64,000 nucleotides of DNA from Bursaphelenchus xylophilus. Lineage: Eukaryota > Nematoda > Chromadorea > Rhabditida > Aphelenchoididae. The notes beneath the pieces are model-generated. The model did not search any database and was not told where the DNA came from. It saw only the letters and a program-made list of their open reading frames with translations. The DNA is taken from the NCBI GenBank assembly GCA_904066235.2, contig CAJFCV020000005.1, positions 10,225,501 to 10,289,500 of the forward strand, given 5' to 3'. This document shows positions 32,111-42,692 of the stretch, one piece after another (positions within the stretch are counted from its first letter, which is position 1; every line of letters starts with the position of its first letter). The translations under genes and the position numbers were made by a program.

Positions 32111-32949
32111 ATTAAATCATTTCAAATATCAGTGATTAAGGTGAAATTTTGAGTCAATCTTATAAATTTTGTACCCCTCAGGCCATTCAACCGTGATCTC
32201 AAAATTCATGTTGTAGGCTGGTGGCCAAAGGGGTTAGCCTCCTAACTTTTGTTGTTATCAATATTTCTTGATCCGGGTTATCAAGTTTCACAGTACTTTG
32301 ATTGGTTAGTTAATAAACTTTGCTTATAAAGATGTTTTATATTATACTTGGTGAGAAGGATGTTTTGATCATTTTTTGACGAACTGGTACTTTAAGACGT
32401 TTGAAAATGCGATCTAGAAGACTTATCGGTCTTTGTTGAACATTACAGAGCTTTTCCGGCATGAAATTGATTGAAAATTTATATTACAATTGGCTTATAT
32501 TGCACTTGAAATAAAGCCGAAAAAACTGCCCCAATTTGAACGCAGAGAGCAGTGAAGCGTTTGGCATGACCTTCGGAACGGCCTCTCAGCACCCGAAAAC
32601 ATTTCCCTCCGAAAGCTTTCTCTCTCTCACCCCTTTTTTCTCGCTCTCTCCGCATGGAAGTCGCCTTTTTTGTGTGCTCGAAAAGAAAAGCGCCCGAAAA
32701 ATTGTGGTTCCCTTCTGTTATTTTTGTTTTTCACCCCACCAAATATGCAGGATCTCTTGTTGTTTTGCGGGCAAAATAGGGATTTATTTTAGATTGTGAC
32801 ATTTGCTATGTTGTACTAGGTAAAATGAGAGATTTCTTTGAGTTTTTGGGGTATTAATGTGTTAAAAATTGCGCGAGATGGCCTGCAAAGGCTTTTTTGA
32901 ATATTTCTTGTTGCTGTATCCTTTCTGATTTGGTCGTTTTAGCCATAAA
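32111..32949. other. intergenic; 3' end of RanGAP and promoter of the next gene
   Basis: GTTAATAAACTTTGC at about 32310 is the likely poly(A) signal of RanGAP. At 32620-32680 there are pyrimidine tracts (CTCTCTCTCACC, TTCTCGCTCTCTCC) of the kind seen at nematode promoters. No transposon is seen here. Confidence 0.5.
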
Positions 32950-35900
32950 ATGGCGGAAAAATCAACCAAAAAGCCGAACAAACGAACTGGCCGAAGGCCC
33001 AAATTCGAATACAAAGAGATCAGAAAATTTGAGAGCTTTGAAGCATTTGAGGGCTGGTGGAAAGCCGAGGGTTCGGAAGGCCTTGAGCGCGATCATTCCT
33101 ATCGAAATTCGGAAGGAGAGGAGGTTGAGTATTTCAGGTATGATGACTTAAAGTATAATACAGGGTGGCACTGCATTCCGAATTATTTTTGCCGCCGACC
33201 GGCGTCCGAAAAAATGAAAAAATGAGATACGCCTCTTACATTTTTGCCAATATCTCGCTAGCCTCGAAGTGTAGCGTGAATCTGAAAATTGTGTTTCAAA
33301 GCTGACACATTTGTCCTTCAGAATATATTAATTTTGTGATGATACTTATTATGTACGACAAGGAAACCGTTGCTGAAAAATGGCAAATTTCAACATTCAA
33401 TGCCAGAAAAATGTACTTTCTAAGTGCCAGATTGCAAAATTATGGGCCTCATTGTGTACAGAATCTTGAACACTATAAGATATAACAATTTCAGGCATTT
33501 TCTGGCCCGATTTGCAGAGTTATACCCGAAAAACTGCAATTTTGGCCTTCTTATTGAGCTATCTGCACTTTAAAAGTACGTACAAGAAATCCCTCTTAAA
33601 TTATTGTTGCCCAGGTTGTGATGGACCATCGCGCAAAATCTCAACCTTCTACGACCTCTACGGAAAAAGTTATAACGGTTACAATATGGGACCCTCGTAT
33701 GCCCAATATTTTGTAAAATACAGTACACCATGGTAAAAAATAGCTCTATATGGCCTACGTAAACTTACTCGAAACCTGAACACTGTTTCTCAGATTTTTC
33801 CGCACGAGGGACACGATTTCAAGTTTTCGCTATACTAAAGGGAAAACAGTGAAAAGTTGGGGACATAGCTGGGAAATTTTTATATGTAGTTGACCGTGTA
33901 ATTGCGATAAATTTTTTTTACCCCAACCAACGCGACAGCAGCAATAGGAATTCCATCATACAAAGCCATCTTGCACCGTAGTTTACCGTATTTTACAAAA
34001 TATTGGGCATACAAGGGTCACATATTCTAACCGTTATAACTTTTTTCGGAGGAGTCCTGGAAAGCTGAGATTTTGCACAGTGGTCCATCACAACCTGGGC
34101 AACAAAAATCATAGAAATGTTTTTTTGTATGTACTTTTAAAGTGCAGATAGCTCAATAAGAAGGCCAAAATTGCAGTTTTTCGGTTATAACTCTGCGAAT
34201 CGGGCCAGAAAATGCCTGAAATTGTTTTATCTTATAGTATTCAAGATGCTGTATCCAATGAAGCCCATAATTTTGTGATTTGGCACTTAGAAAGTACATT
34301 TTTCTGGCATTGAATGTTGAAATTTGTCATTTTTCAGCAATGGTTTCCTTGTCGTACATAATAAGTATCATTACAAAATTAATATATTCTGAAGGGCAAA
34401 TGTGTCAGCTTGTAAACACAATTTTCAGATTCGCGTTACACTTCGAGGCTAGCGAGATATTGGCAAAAATGTAAGAGGCAAATCTCATTTTTTCATTTTT
34501 TCGGACGCCGGTCGGCGGCAAAAATAATTCGGAATGCTGTGGGTGGGGCTTCTTTGTGGCCCGATTTGAATTGGCTATAACTTTTTTAGTTTTTGGCCAA
34601 ATCTTAAAATTCTTTTTTTCCCTGAATCCTCAGACAACCCCATTTTTTTGAGACCAAATATGTTATACATAGAACGATTATCTACGGTCGCTTTTCGGTT
34701 GTTTTTTCGGTCTTTCCCGGTGTGTCCGAAAATGGAGTACGGTGTGGAAGAAATCCAATAACTGTAGATGGCACTTACCTATGTATAACATATTTGGTAT
34801 CAAACAAAATAGGGTTGTCTGAGGATTCAGGGAAAAAAAAGAATTTTAAGATTTGGCCAAAAACTAAAGAAGTTATAGCCAATTCAAATCGAGCCACAAA
34901 GATGCCCCACCCTGTATAAATTTTTGGGGGTTTTTTTATAAAATCTTATCCCAAAAAAGTGTACAATTAGATGAATCTTGTGAATCTTGACCTAATTGAC
35001 TTACAGATGCTCTTCTCGTGGTTGTGGCTTTCGGGCCAAGGTGGTTTACAGCGCCTACGAGCCTACCGTCAGCTACCACACAATCGACGTCCCCCACAAC
35101 CCAGATGCTCATGTGGCTACGGCGAAACTCACAAATGCGCTGAAGAGACGTGTCAAGGAGCTGTTTGATGAGGAATTCCAACCAAAAAAGATCAGAGAAA
35201 CTCTTTTGGTAATGAGTTTTTTTCTTGTGATGTCATGTGTAATATAATTTCAGGAAGAAACGGAAGACCCGTCCAAAGTGCCTTCGATAAACCAGATCCA
35301 CATGATCTGCAAGCGTCTCAAAACCGAGGCCGCGAAGCCCACATTGATTACACTGGAGGACCTGGAGATCATCAACCATATCGCGGAGAATTCGAAAGAG
35401 CCGGCTGACGAGAATGCAGTGTTTGTGGTGGGCTCAACTCCGTATAAGCGGCACGGTGACTTTTGTATTGTCTGGTCGACCAAATCGTTGATTAAAATCC
35501 AAAGTGAGAGTGAATTTTTGGCAATTAATGGAGTTCCTCATCTGACCTGGTAAGGATAAGTTAATACACTCAAAATTTATAGTCAGTTTTGTCATCTGAT
35601 GTAATTCCAGGCAGTCTCATGTCATGCTGTTTGCCGGCACCTATGTTGGGAACGTTTTTCGACCGGTATATTTGGCGTTGGTCTCCAGAATTCACAAAAA
35701 TCCGATCTCAGAGCTGTTCAAGATTTTAGCGGCGAAACAGAGTAGCCCGCTAAAGTTTGTTCAGTCCGACATCTCCCCGGCCATTACTGAGTGCTGCCAG
35801 GAGGTATTCCCAGAAGCTCGACGATTACATGATGTTCGGGAAGTCAGCAAAGACGTGGAGGCAAAGGTCAACAAATCAGCCGAATCCGTGGAGCATATTG

Positions 35901-38676
35901 AAGCGATTCGAAGGGATATCGCAACCCTCGGCTTTGCTCTAACCGATGAGCAGTTCAGTAATGGTGAGTAGGGTAGTAAATGTAGTACAGGGTGCGCCAA
36001 AAATATTGGGACAAAGATCAATTCCGTGTAGCTTTTTTCGGCTGGCCTTGGAATCAAAACTTTTGGCCGTTTTAGCAAGGGTAACAGTCTTGCTATACGG
36101 CAACGGTAATGCCAGGGTTGGGGCCTATTGCAAACTTGAAAAAATATTCAAAAGTTTTTATGGGACCAAAATTTTCTTTTCAAGTGGATGACCGGAAAAT
36201 CAATTTGGCCATTATTTCCGCTAAGGGAAAGTAAGATCCTTCAAATTTATTGTGTTTAAAGCACATGCTATTCACTTCGTAACAACGTATGTAATCATGG
36301 TTGACGACCGATATGGCGGCGCTGGTCGAAAAAACAAAAAAAATCCCGAAAGTTCGGATTTTTATGTTTTTAACGATCTCAATACCACAGTATCGCCCGT
36401 GTTGCTCTAAAATTTTGTGGTTATAGAGTGTGTACATAGGGAATTGTCATACTGTAAAAGAAAATCTACGCCTACAAGGGGACAGTTTCTGTATGGAAAA
36501 AACTTTATGGTGCGGATTGGAGGCACGGTCCTTCGAAGCTTGATATATTTTGGCAGTTTACTACAAGTTGAAAAGTACTTGAGCGTAAAAATCGACGTAA
36601 CGCTATACTCGGGATACATGCTGACACAACTGAATTACTTTTAGCGATCGTCAGTCCAAGATCACTTGACGAGCAACCTTAGAGTAATTTCTACCGCTGT
36701 AGTCACTATTTCATCCCCCAGAGGCAGAAGATAAAAAAATAATTTGTCAAAGACGACTAGTCAGACTCTCGTTGTCCTTATAAAAGTATCTCTGATGCTT
36801 AATACGCTGGGAACCTTACATGGAAACTTCTACATAAAAATCTTTGATCTTACGGAAGTTTTCTGGAAAACGGCGCGTTTTTAGGCCGACTTTGACGGGC
36901 TGTAAAAGATGTAATCGTCATTATAAGTAAAAATCATTTTTAGTGTATGGAAAGCGACCGCTACTCTGTCATATAAAGTGAATTTCTGCCATAGCATGCA
37001 ACGGTAAAACTAGTGTTTCCAATTTTTATCCATTTTGGGGTCCGTGTCTCGGGGACCTTAGTTGTGAGCACTTATAATGGCAGAACAGGTGTCGTATACG
37101 ACTACTCTGTCTGAAACTTTGAAGATAGATTCTTGGAAGCATTGCACGTTTGCACAAGCGACCAATTTGCTCTTGTACCATTACAGCCCGCAGGGCAAGT
37201 AAAAATATGAGTCCCAATATTTTTGGCGCACCCTGTAGTTTCATAAAGTGCCCGGGCATCATTTCGCTTTCCCACAGTGCATCTTGAACTTTTGTCGCCA
37301 ACGCACTGTGGAATTTCCCGTTTGCGCACCGTGCAAACCTCAAAAAAGCCGATTGCACTGTGCACATTTTTGATCAAAATCGCGACGGCGCAGTCGGGGA
37401 AACCTTGCATCGCAGCGATATTTAAAATGCACAGTGCGAAAACAAAAAAAGGCGAGTGCACGGTGCAAAAAATCGCGGGGTTTTGCGCACGCACTGTGCA
37501 TTTGAAATATCGCTGCATTTTCGCAAAGTGCCTGCACATTTGTCGCGGCGCGCACTGTGCACAAAAGCCCCCGATTTTTTGCACAGTGCACTCACCTTTT
37601 TTTTGGTTTTGCACTGTGCATTTGAAATATCGCCGCGACGTCAGCTTTTCTCAACTGCGGTTTTGCTCAAAAATGTGCACAGTGCAATCGGCTTTTTTTG
37701 AGGTTTGCACGATGCGCAAAGGCAAACATCCACAGTGCGTTGGCGACAAAAATTCAAGATGCACTGTGCGAAAGCGAAATGATTTCCAAGCACTTTGTGA
37801 AAATGCTTATGTCGCAGCGATATTTCAAATGCACAGTGCAAAACCAAAAAAAAAAAAAAAGCTGAGTGCACGGTGCAAGAACGGTGATTATTGAAAGTGG
37901 TCATTATTTTCCCGACAGACTGATGATATATCTGACAAGATTAATATTACATTTCCAGCCTCCGCCAAAGCCGTGGACCGATGGCGAGAGCTCGGAGTAG
38001 CGGAGCCGGTCCTGGATCACTTCACAACTTCCTGGCTCTCCTCACCCAACTGCTATTGGTATCAGGGCGCCAGTCCGTTTCCAGTGACCTGCGAGGCGCT
38101 GGAGAGCGAGTTCCATGCCATCAAACGAGTGCATTCGTTGCGGGAGAAGATGAAATTCGAGTTCTTCAACAAATGGCTGCAAAAGACCATTCAAGTCGAC
38201 TGGATTGAGGAGAAGGACGCGATTTCGACGGAAATACCGCAACCATTGTACAGTGAGGCGTATAGCTTGAGTTTGTATGGTCGGTCGATCACTGGGATCG
38301 AGGGAACCGATGAGTATTTGATGCCAAGCGAAAGTGCGGGCAAGATTAAAATTGAGGAGAGACTTATCGACTCTCTATACAGCTCGACGTACAAAACTTT
38401 CGAGGACTATGCCAAAACGAGATTTCAAGTGAGTTCAGAGCGATTTCATAAAAAAATTTTGAGATTTTTGATAATTTTTTATATTATTTACTTTAGGTTT
38501 ATCACCTCCGCAAAACCGGTCCAAAAACCTTTTCATGCACTTGCAAGTTCGGATCCATGAAGAAGCCATGCAAACACGCGGTGTATTTAGCTTGCTCTCT
38601 TCAACTCGACAGTTACCCCGAGGTCGATGCAGCGCCCGGCCGGGGAGTCGAAGTCATCCGTGTTGAACCACGCTGA
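32950..38676 (+). CDS. domesticated MULE-type transposase gene: FLYWCH-like finger, transposase-like core, SWIM finger
   Basis: Six exons (32950-33137, 35007-35208, 35254-35549, 35611-35963, 37959-38428, 38497-38676) give 563 codons (562 residues). Order: a basic N-terminus (KKPNKRTGRRPKFEYKEIRK); a FLYWCH/WRKY-GCM-like finger with cysteines in RCSSRGCGFRAKVVY and histidines in YHTIDVPHNPDAH; a MULE-like core (LAINGVPHLTW, then VQSDISPAITECCQEVFPEA); and a SWIM zinc finger CTCKFGSMKKPCKH. The core keeps the second acidic position (SDIS), but the first expected Asp is Asn (AINGVP). The usual C-x2-H after the second block is missing. Together with five introns, no terminal repeats and an intact frame, this points to a host gene, perhaps a DNA-binding regulator. 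Introns 1 and 4 hold other transposons. Confidence 0.8.
33159..34917. repeat. composite mariner-like foldback in intron 1 of the MULE-type gene
   Basis: The outer ends are TA-CAGGGTGG and CCACCCTG-TA. From 33161 inward and 34543 inward, two arms of nearly 600 bp are inverted copies (for example GGCACTTAGAAAGTACATTT and CAATATTTTGTAAAATAC in both). A second, smaller inverted pair fills 34552-34915 (GAATTGGCTATAACTTTTTT, ATTCTTTTTTTCCCTGAATC) and is related to 8182-8883. One element seems to have landed in the end of the other. No transposase is encoded. Confidence 0.75.
35986..37237. repeat. mariner-sized element, TA-CAGGGTGCGCCAAAAAT ends
   Basis: The ends CAGGGTGCGCCAAAAATATT and their inverse are identical over at least 25 bp and flanked by TA. 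The length (about 1.25 kb) is that of a full mariner, yet no frame shows the QDxAPxH or SPDLNPxD motifs, so it is non-autonomous or badly decayed. It is in intron 4 of the MULE-type gene. Confidence 0.75.
37238..37895. repeat. large foldback built of TGCACAGTGC palindromes
   Basis: About 16 copies of TGCAC(A/C/G/T)GTGC-like text occur in 650 bp. The two halves are also inverted copies of each other. ATTTCGCTTTCCCACAGTGC, CTCAAAAAAGCCGATTGCAC and GCAGCGATATTTAAAATGCA in the left half each recur inverted in the right half. So it is a hairpin whose stem is full of smaller palindromes. It abuts the mariner-sized element. Confidence 0.8.
37896..37924. repeat. MITE right end, solo
   Basis: CATTATTTTCCCGACAGACT stands alone with no left end nearby. 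It is 35 bp before the acceptor of exon 5 of the MULE-type gene. Confidence 0.65.
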
Positions 38677-38779
38677 ATTGATTTTTATTTATTGAGAATA
38701 ATCGCTGTAATAAATCATATATTGAAAGGAATTTTTGAGTCGAAATTCAATTGTTTTTTCTCTCTCCTTTTCTCTTAAT

Positions 38780-39132
38780 TTTCTATGATATGTCGGCCGT
38801 AAAGGTTGCTAAATATCTCGGCTCTCTGCAGAAAGCCAAAGCTAAAATTTTCAGCGATAAATCTACGACCCATGCACATCTTGCGTGCCAAATTTCAAAA
38901 AAATCCGCCTCTTACCCATTGAGAACTTTAAATTTCAAAAAAGTCATCAATTATTAGCTTCTATGATCTCTTGTCTGCAAAGATTGCTGAATATCTTGGC
39001 TCTCTGCAGAAAGCCAAAGCTAAAATTTTCAGCGATAAATCTGCAACACACGCATATCTTGCGTGCCAAATTTCAAAAAAATCCGCGTCTTACCCATTGA
39101 GAACTTTAAATTTCAAAAAAAGTCATCATCAA
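38780..39132. repeat. tandem duplication, two copies of about 180 bp
   Basis: The units at about 38789-38960 and 38965-39132 share long text (CTCTCTGCAGAAAGCCAAAG, AAAATTTTCAGCGATAAATC, TTACCCATTGAGAACTTTAA). The beginning of each unit (CGTAAAGGTTGCTAAATATC) is related to the core of the GTGCGACG element. It lies between the MULE-type gene and the first dibasic secreted protein. Confidence 0.8.
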
Positions 39133-39322
39133 TAGCAAGTACAACATGCCGGAAGCCCTTGGCTCATCTCTGTTCCCATTACAACGCCTTTGTTTACAAG
39201 CCAAATGCTCCCGAGGTTCTTCGCTCTCATCCATCTAACTTTTAAAGTATAAAAATATTATTACAACCGATGACAATTTAAACGACCATCCCATGGAATC
39301 TCTTCCATTCCTTGGGTTTGTT

Positions 39323-40673
39323 ATGAAGTTTTTTTACTTTTCAATTATTTTTCTTCTGCTCGTAGGCAAGATAAATGGAATCAAACGCGAGGGATATCCG
39401 GTTGAAGTGACGGTGAGGGCGACGATCACGCTGAAGGAGCCGGAAGGTGAGATTTTACATAATGGCTGACAGGAGAAGGGCTCCGAGAATCTGCTCTCAG
39501 GATTTGAAGAAAATTGGCATAGAAATATTATACATATACATATTCAGCTTTTTTGAGTCAAATGGGAGACTTCTAGCACACAGAAAACACTGACATTTTT
39601 ATGTCAAAAGTTCGGAAAATTTTGTAATTTTTTGTCAGTCTTGGCATGAAAAGTTTGTCACTTGTTTCTACTGTACAGGGAAATACTTCCACAAAAAATC
39701 AAATCTTACCGCACGAAACTGGCAAAGTTATGGTCAAAAAAGGTTTTTCTCTTTGACCTTTCTCCGCATTTCACGTACTCTCTCGGCAAAAAAGATCGTT
39801 GAATATCTCGGCTGCGGCTGTAAAGAGCGGGCTAAAACTCTGAGTTGATAAGACGCCTACGTGCAAACTGTGTGCAAAATTTAAAGAAAATTTGACAATA
39901 AGCGAAAAATTTTCTTGGGACCCTGTGTTCCGCAATTTTTCTGGGTGGCCTACTAGAAAACCAGACACTCCTTTAGTGGGGACAGAAAAGACCTAGAGAC
40001 AAAAAAGCTAAAAAATTTCAATGACAAAAAGAGGCAACTAGTCCTTTCACAAAGCCGCTGGTGCGATTTCAACGACTTGTTGAAATCGCACCACTGTGCG
40101 ACAGCCCAAAAAACCCTATTGCATGCAAAAAGCCGAAAATTGCACAGTGCAAAGCAAGCTCTCGTTTTCACACGGCGCATATCGCTAGAATTACTCCAGC
40201 GATCATCCGGATGGATTAGTGGATTAACGCACCTTTGGGACAAAAATTTCCTAGATAAAAGTGCTTTTTTTTCATAATTTTTCTCTATCCGTCTGTCAGG
40301 AAAATAATGAGCGCTCTGTTGCATCGAAAATCGCATCGCCGTCGATAAAATGAATTGTGTCGCTGCAAAATCAAATTGCTTTTTACTTCAGCGACACGAA
40401 TGGCGCAGCTCATTATTTTCCCGACAGACTGACATTTCGGATGATTTTGCTTTACCATTTTGTTTTTCAGAGAAATTCGCCAGATTCAAGCGATTCCTCG
40501 GCGTCTACGGCTTTCATGACTACGAAAAAGAAGCGCTTTTGCCGAAAGAGGAGAGTGCCGAGATCACCAAAAGATCGCTCAAAATCGACGAGCAATCCAA
40601 GGACATGATGTTTGCCGAAAAAACGAAGAAAGAGTGGCCTTCCTACTTCGCCGAGGGCTCATATATTCACTGA
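39323..40673 (+). CDS. small secreted protein with dibasic sites (copy A)
   Basis: Two exons (39323-39446 and 40471-40673) give 109 codons (108 residues). The start at 39323 (MKFFYFSIIFLLLVGKING) aligns with the signal peptide of copy B at 40964 and was preferred over the in-frame ATG at 39293. The mature part has lysine/arginine pairs at IKREGY, FKRFLG and TKRSLK. After FKR the text FLGVYGFHDYEKE resembles RFLGFFEDD of copy B. No cysteines are found in the mature part. It could be a prohormone-like or secreted short-peptide precursor, or a nematode secretory protein; the function is unknown. The intron of 1 kb holds a GTGCGACG element, a TGCACAGTGC cluster with a hairpin, and a MITE. Confidence 0.65.
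39580..39925. repeat. GTGCGACG element, partial, in intron of copy A
   Basis: The core GACCTTTCTCCGCATTTCAC, CTCTCTCGGCAAAAAAGATC and GAATATCTCGGCTGCGGCTG is present. The ends are weakly conserved. Confidence 0.65.
40035..40180. repeat. TGCACAGTGC-class repeat with perfect hairpin
   Basis: At 40060-40092, GGTGCGATTTCAAC and its exact inverse flank a 5-base loop (GACTT). Next to it are CACTGTGCGACAGCCCAAAA and TTGCACAGTGC, the text of the repeats near 61200 and 52900. The left edge reads CTAGTCCTTTCACAAAGCCGC, like the edges at 52767 and 45717. Confidence 0.65.
40288..40436. repeat. MITE subfamily A, complete
   Basis: The ends are CGTCTGTCAGGAAAATAATG and CATTATTTTCCCGACAGACT. It sits 34 bp before the acceptor of exon 2 of secreted protein A. 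Confidence 0.82.
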
Positions 40674-40963
40674 ATTACCTCAAGATTAACTCCAAACTAT
40701 CTTTGTACAAAAATATTCGAAAAAATTTGCTGATTTTTGAGTTATTTTACACAAATCCACGACATTTTTCACGTGTTTCAGACTCATTTTCTCGTTGATC
40801 AAGTTGTTCTAGACAAAAATATATATCTAAGTTAATACCATGCCCTATTCTCAATTTCTCCGTCCGCATTTTCCATAATAAATCAGGTCAATCCGTTAGT
40901 AATACCCCACTTTTATCGTATATAATCAAAATCGTCGTTGGGGGAGACCAGACATTAGTCGGA

Positions 40964-42457
40964 ATGAAGACTTTTGTTGTTTTTGTGGTGGTTTTTGTAA
41001 TAATGTATGCGAGCACGGTGATTGCAAATGCGGCCAATCTATATCACGAGATGAGAAGGAGTGTGGATGAGGGCGTTCAGACCGATTTTGATGTAAATTC
41101 GGACGATGATGAAGGTAGGAGGAGGTTGCAAATGTACTACGAAAATACTGGGAGTGTAATAGCAATCAGTCGGGAAAATAATGTGGATTTGTCGGTGCAA
41201 AATGTCAACCTTTATGGCAATTGTGCACTAAATTTACTGCCGCGGCTAGCTGTCGCAAAGCGATAAGAGGCGATTTCAAGGCACGACGAATCCACATTAT
41301 TTCCCCAACAGACTAATAGTGACTTCAGTGCGCTTTAGCAGAGGCGGCTAGGAAAAGTACCCAGAATTTCTTGAATTCTACTCGTCAGTTTGTCGGGAAA
41401 AACACCTGGCTGTTAATGGAGATTATTTAAAACGCATTAGGATATGTGCCAAATTGAATAATGTAGAGCCCGGAGTTAGAAATCATCACGTACGAAAATT
41501 AAGTTTTTTTTGAGACTACAGTGGAATGGTTTTCATTTCAGCGACGCGACTGGGGCAGCGACTCTGCGCTCATTATTTTCCGGACAGACTGATATTATGA
41601 TATAATATCAGACTTATGATATAATATCAGACTGATAACTATGATAAAATAATATCAGTTTGTCGGGAAAATAGTGACCACATGACCTTTCTTCCAGTAA
41701 AAAACATAAGAGCCATTTTCAAAAAAAATGTTTGGGGGGCTTCTAGCACACTCCTTTTTTACGAAACATTTCAAAAAATTCTCCCCCGGCTTCGCTTCAC
41801 AACCACTAATTTTCCTACAGATTCCGTTCAGAGTCCTTTCGAAAACACGACCTCTACCGAGCCCGGCGATTCCTCGGCTTCTTCGAAGACGACGCCGCGG
41901 CGGAAGAAGACCTGGATGATTCTGCTGCCATTCCGTGTGCGACTGTGAAGTCTGCAAATGGAGCTGCTTTACCAGCAGCTGCTTGGAATTCTAACTTTTC
42001 GACGACCGCCAGGAAAACCCTGATTACTGTAACCGCCTCTCCGATTGATCCCAAGAACGATGACAATTTGAAAACTGAAGATACCGTAATTTCAAAACGC
42101 GAGGCCTTTGAAGTTTTGCCTTCAGAAGAGGGGTTTTTACCGAATTATGAAGCCGGAGTGGATATAAGATCCGCTGATGGCTCCGAAACGGCCTCTGGAG
42201 AGACTTCTGGGTCCTCGGAAAGTCATCAAAACCTCTATGAAGACCATGGCTATGGGAGTGCTCGAAAAATCGGAGTGAAAAACGACGAAGAAAAGAATTC
42301 TGGTTCTTCGTATTCAGAAGAATTTAGCGAGTCAGAAGAAAGGCACAAAAGATGGTTGTTTGGATTGTTTGGGAGTGATGAAGAAGTCAAGCCAGTAACA
42401 GCCAGTAGACCTGAAGATGTAAAGAGCATTTCGGAGCAGCCAGACAGCCGGAAGTAG
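40964..42457 (+). CDS. secreted acidic protein with dibasic sites (copy B)
   Basis: Exons 40964-41114 and 41832-42457 give 259 codons (258 residues). Signal peptide: VVFVVVFVIMYASTVIANA. The acceptor is the CGTTCAG at 41825-41831. Only this site keeps the long frame and makes the exon begin with the same codon phase and the same kind of text as copy A (ESFRKHDLYRARRFLGFFED here, EKFARFKRFLGVYGFHDYEK in A). The body is acidic and serine-rich with little order. RARR, SKRE and RHKR are possible furin or prohormone-convertase sites. RHKR is followed by WLFGLFGSDEE, a third version of the FLGFFEDD-like motif. It looks like a precursor that may release short hydrophobic-acidic peptides, but that is inference. 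Confidence 0.65.
41163..41318. repeat. MITE subfamily B in intron of copy B
   Basis: The left end AATCAGTCGGGAAAATAATG and right end CACATTATTTCCCCAACAG each have a small change from consensus. Confidence 0.78.
41386..41682. repeat. chimeric MITE plus solo left end
   Basis: A left end at 41386 (CAGTTTGTCGGGAAAA) and an A-type right end at about 41596 (CATTATTTTCCGGACAGACT) enclose unrelated text, so the copy is chimeric. Between 41590 and 41660 the text GATATAATATCAGACT is repeated. A further left end lies at 41659-41680 without a partner. Confidence 0.65.
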
Positions 42458-42494
42458 GCAACATTTTGAAGAGACTAGAAGATTTGACTATTAT

Positions 42495-42692
42495 ATTACA
42501 GTGGGGGACCTGATCCAGTGGCAAAAACGTACCATTTTGCATTCCGGCGGTATCAAAAATGTGACAAAATGCTTCCAAGTGAAAAAACTTCGATTTCAAA
42601 AGCGCGCCCGCTCGTTTCGTGAGGGAATGGGCGCGCCCTTCAACATTTTGTCATACGTTTTTTGCCACTGGATCAGGTCTCCCGCTGTAGTT
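42495..42692. repeat. MITE with CAGTGGGGGACCTGATC ends
   Basis: The left end is CAGTGGGGGACCTGATCCAG at 42501. The right end is its inverse (CTGGATCAGGTCTCCCGCTG). A second inverted pair, GAAAAAACTTCGATTTCAAA-like, flanks the centre. Another copy is in an ABCG intron (54317-54580), and a left end is at 50085. Confidence 0.75.

Noticed and set aside
35986..37237. Possible mariner transposase in the 1.25 kb element
   Set aside because: No frame on either strand shows the DNA-binding or catalytic motifs, so it is called non-autonomous.
37102..37894. ORFs of 170 and 205 codons overlapping on both strands
   Set aside because: They come from the TGCACAGTGC palindromes; the same text is read on both strands with no protein-like pattern.
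41835..41948. Alternative exon 2 frame of secreted protein B ending after about 40 codons
   Set aside because: It requires the acceptor at 41820. The acceptor at 41831 gives a 208-codon exon that aligns in phase and text with copy A.
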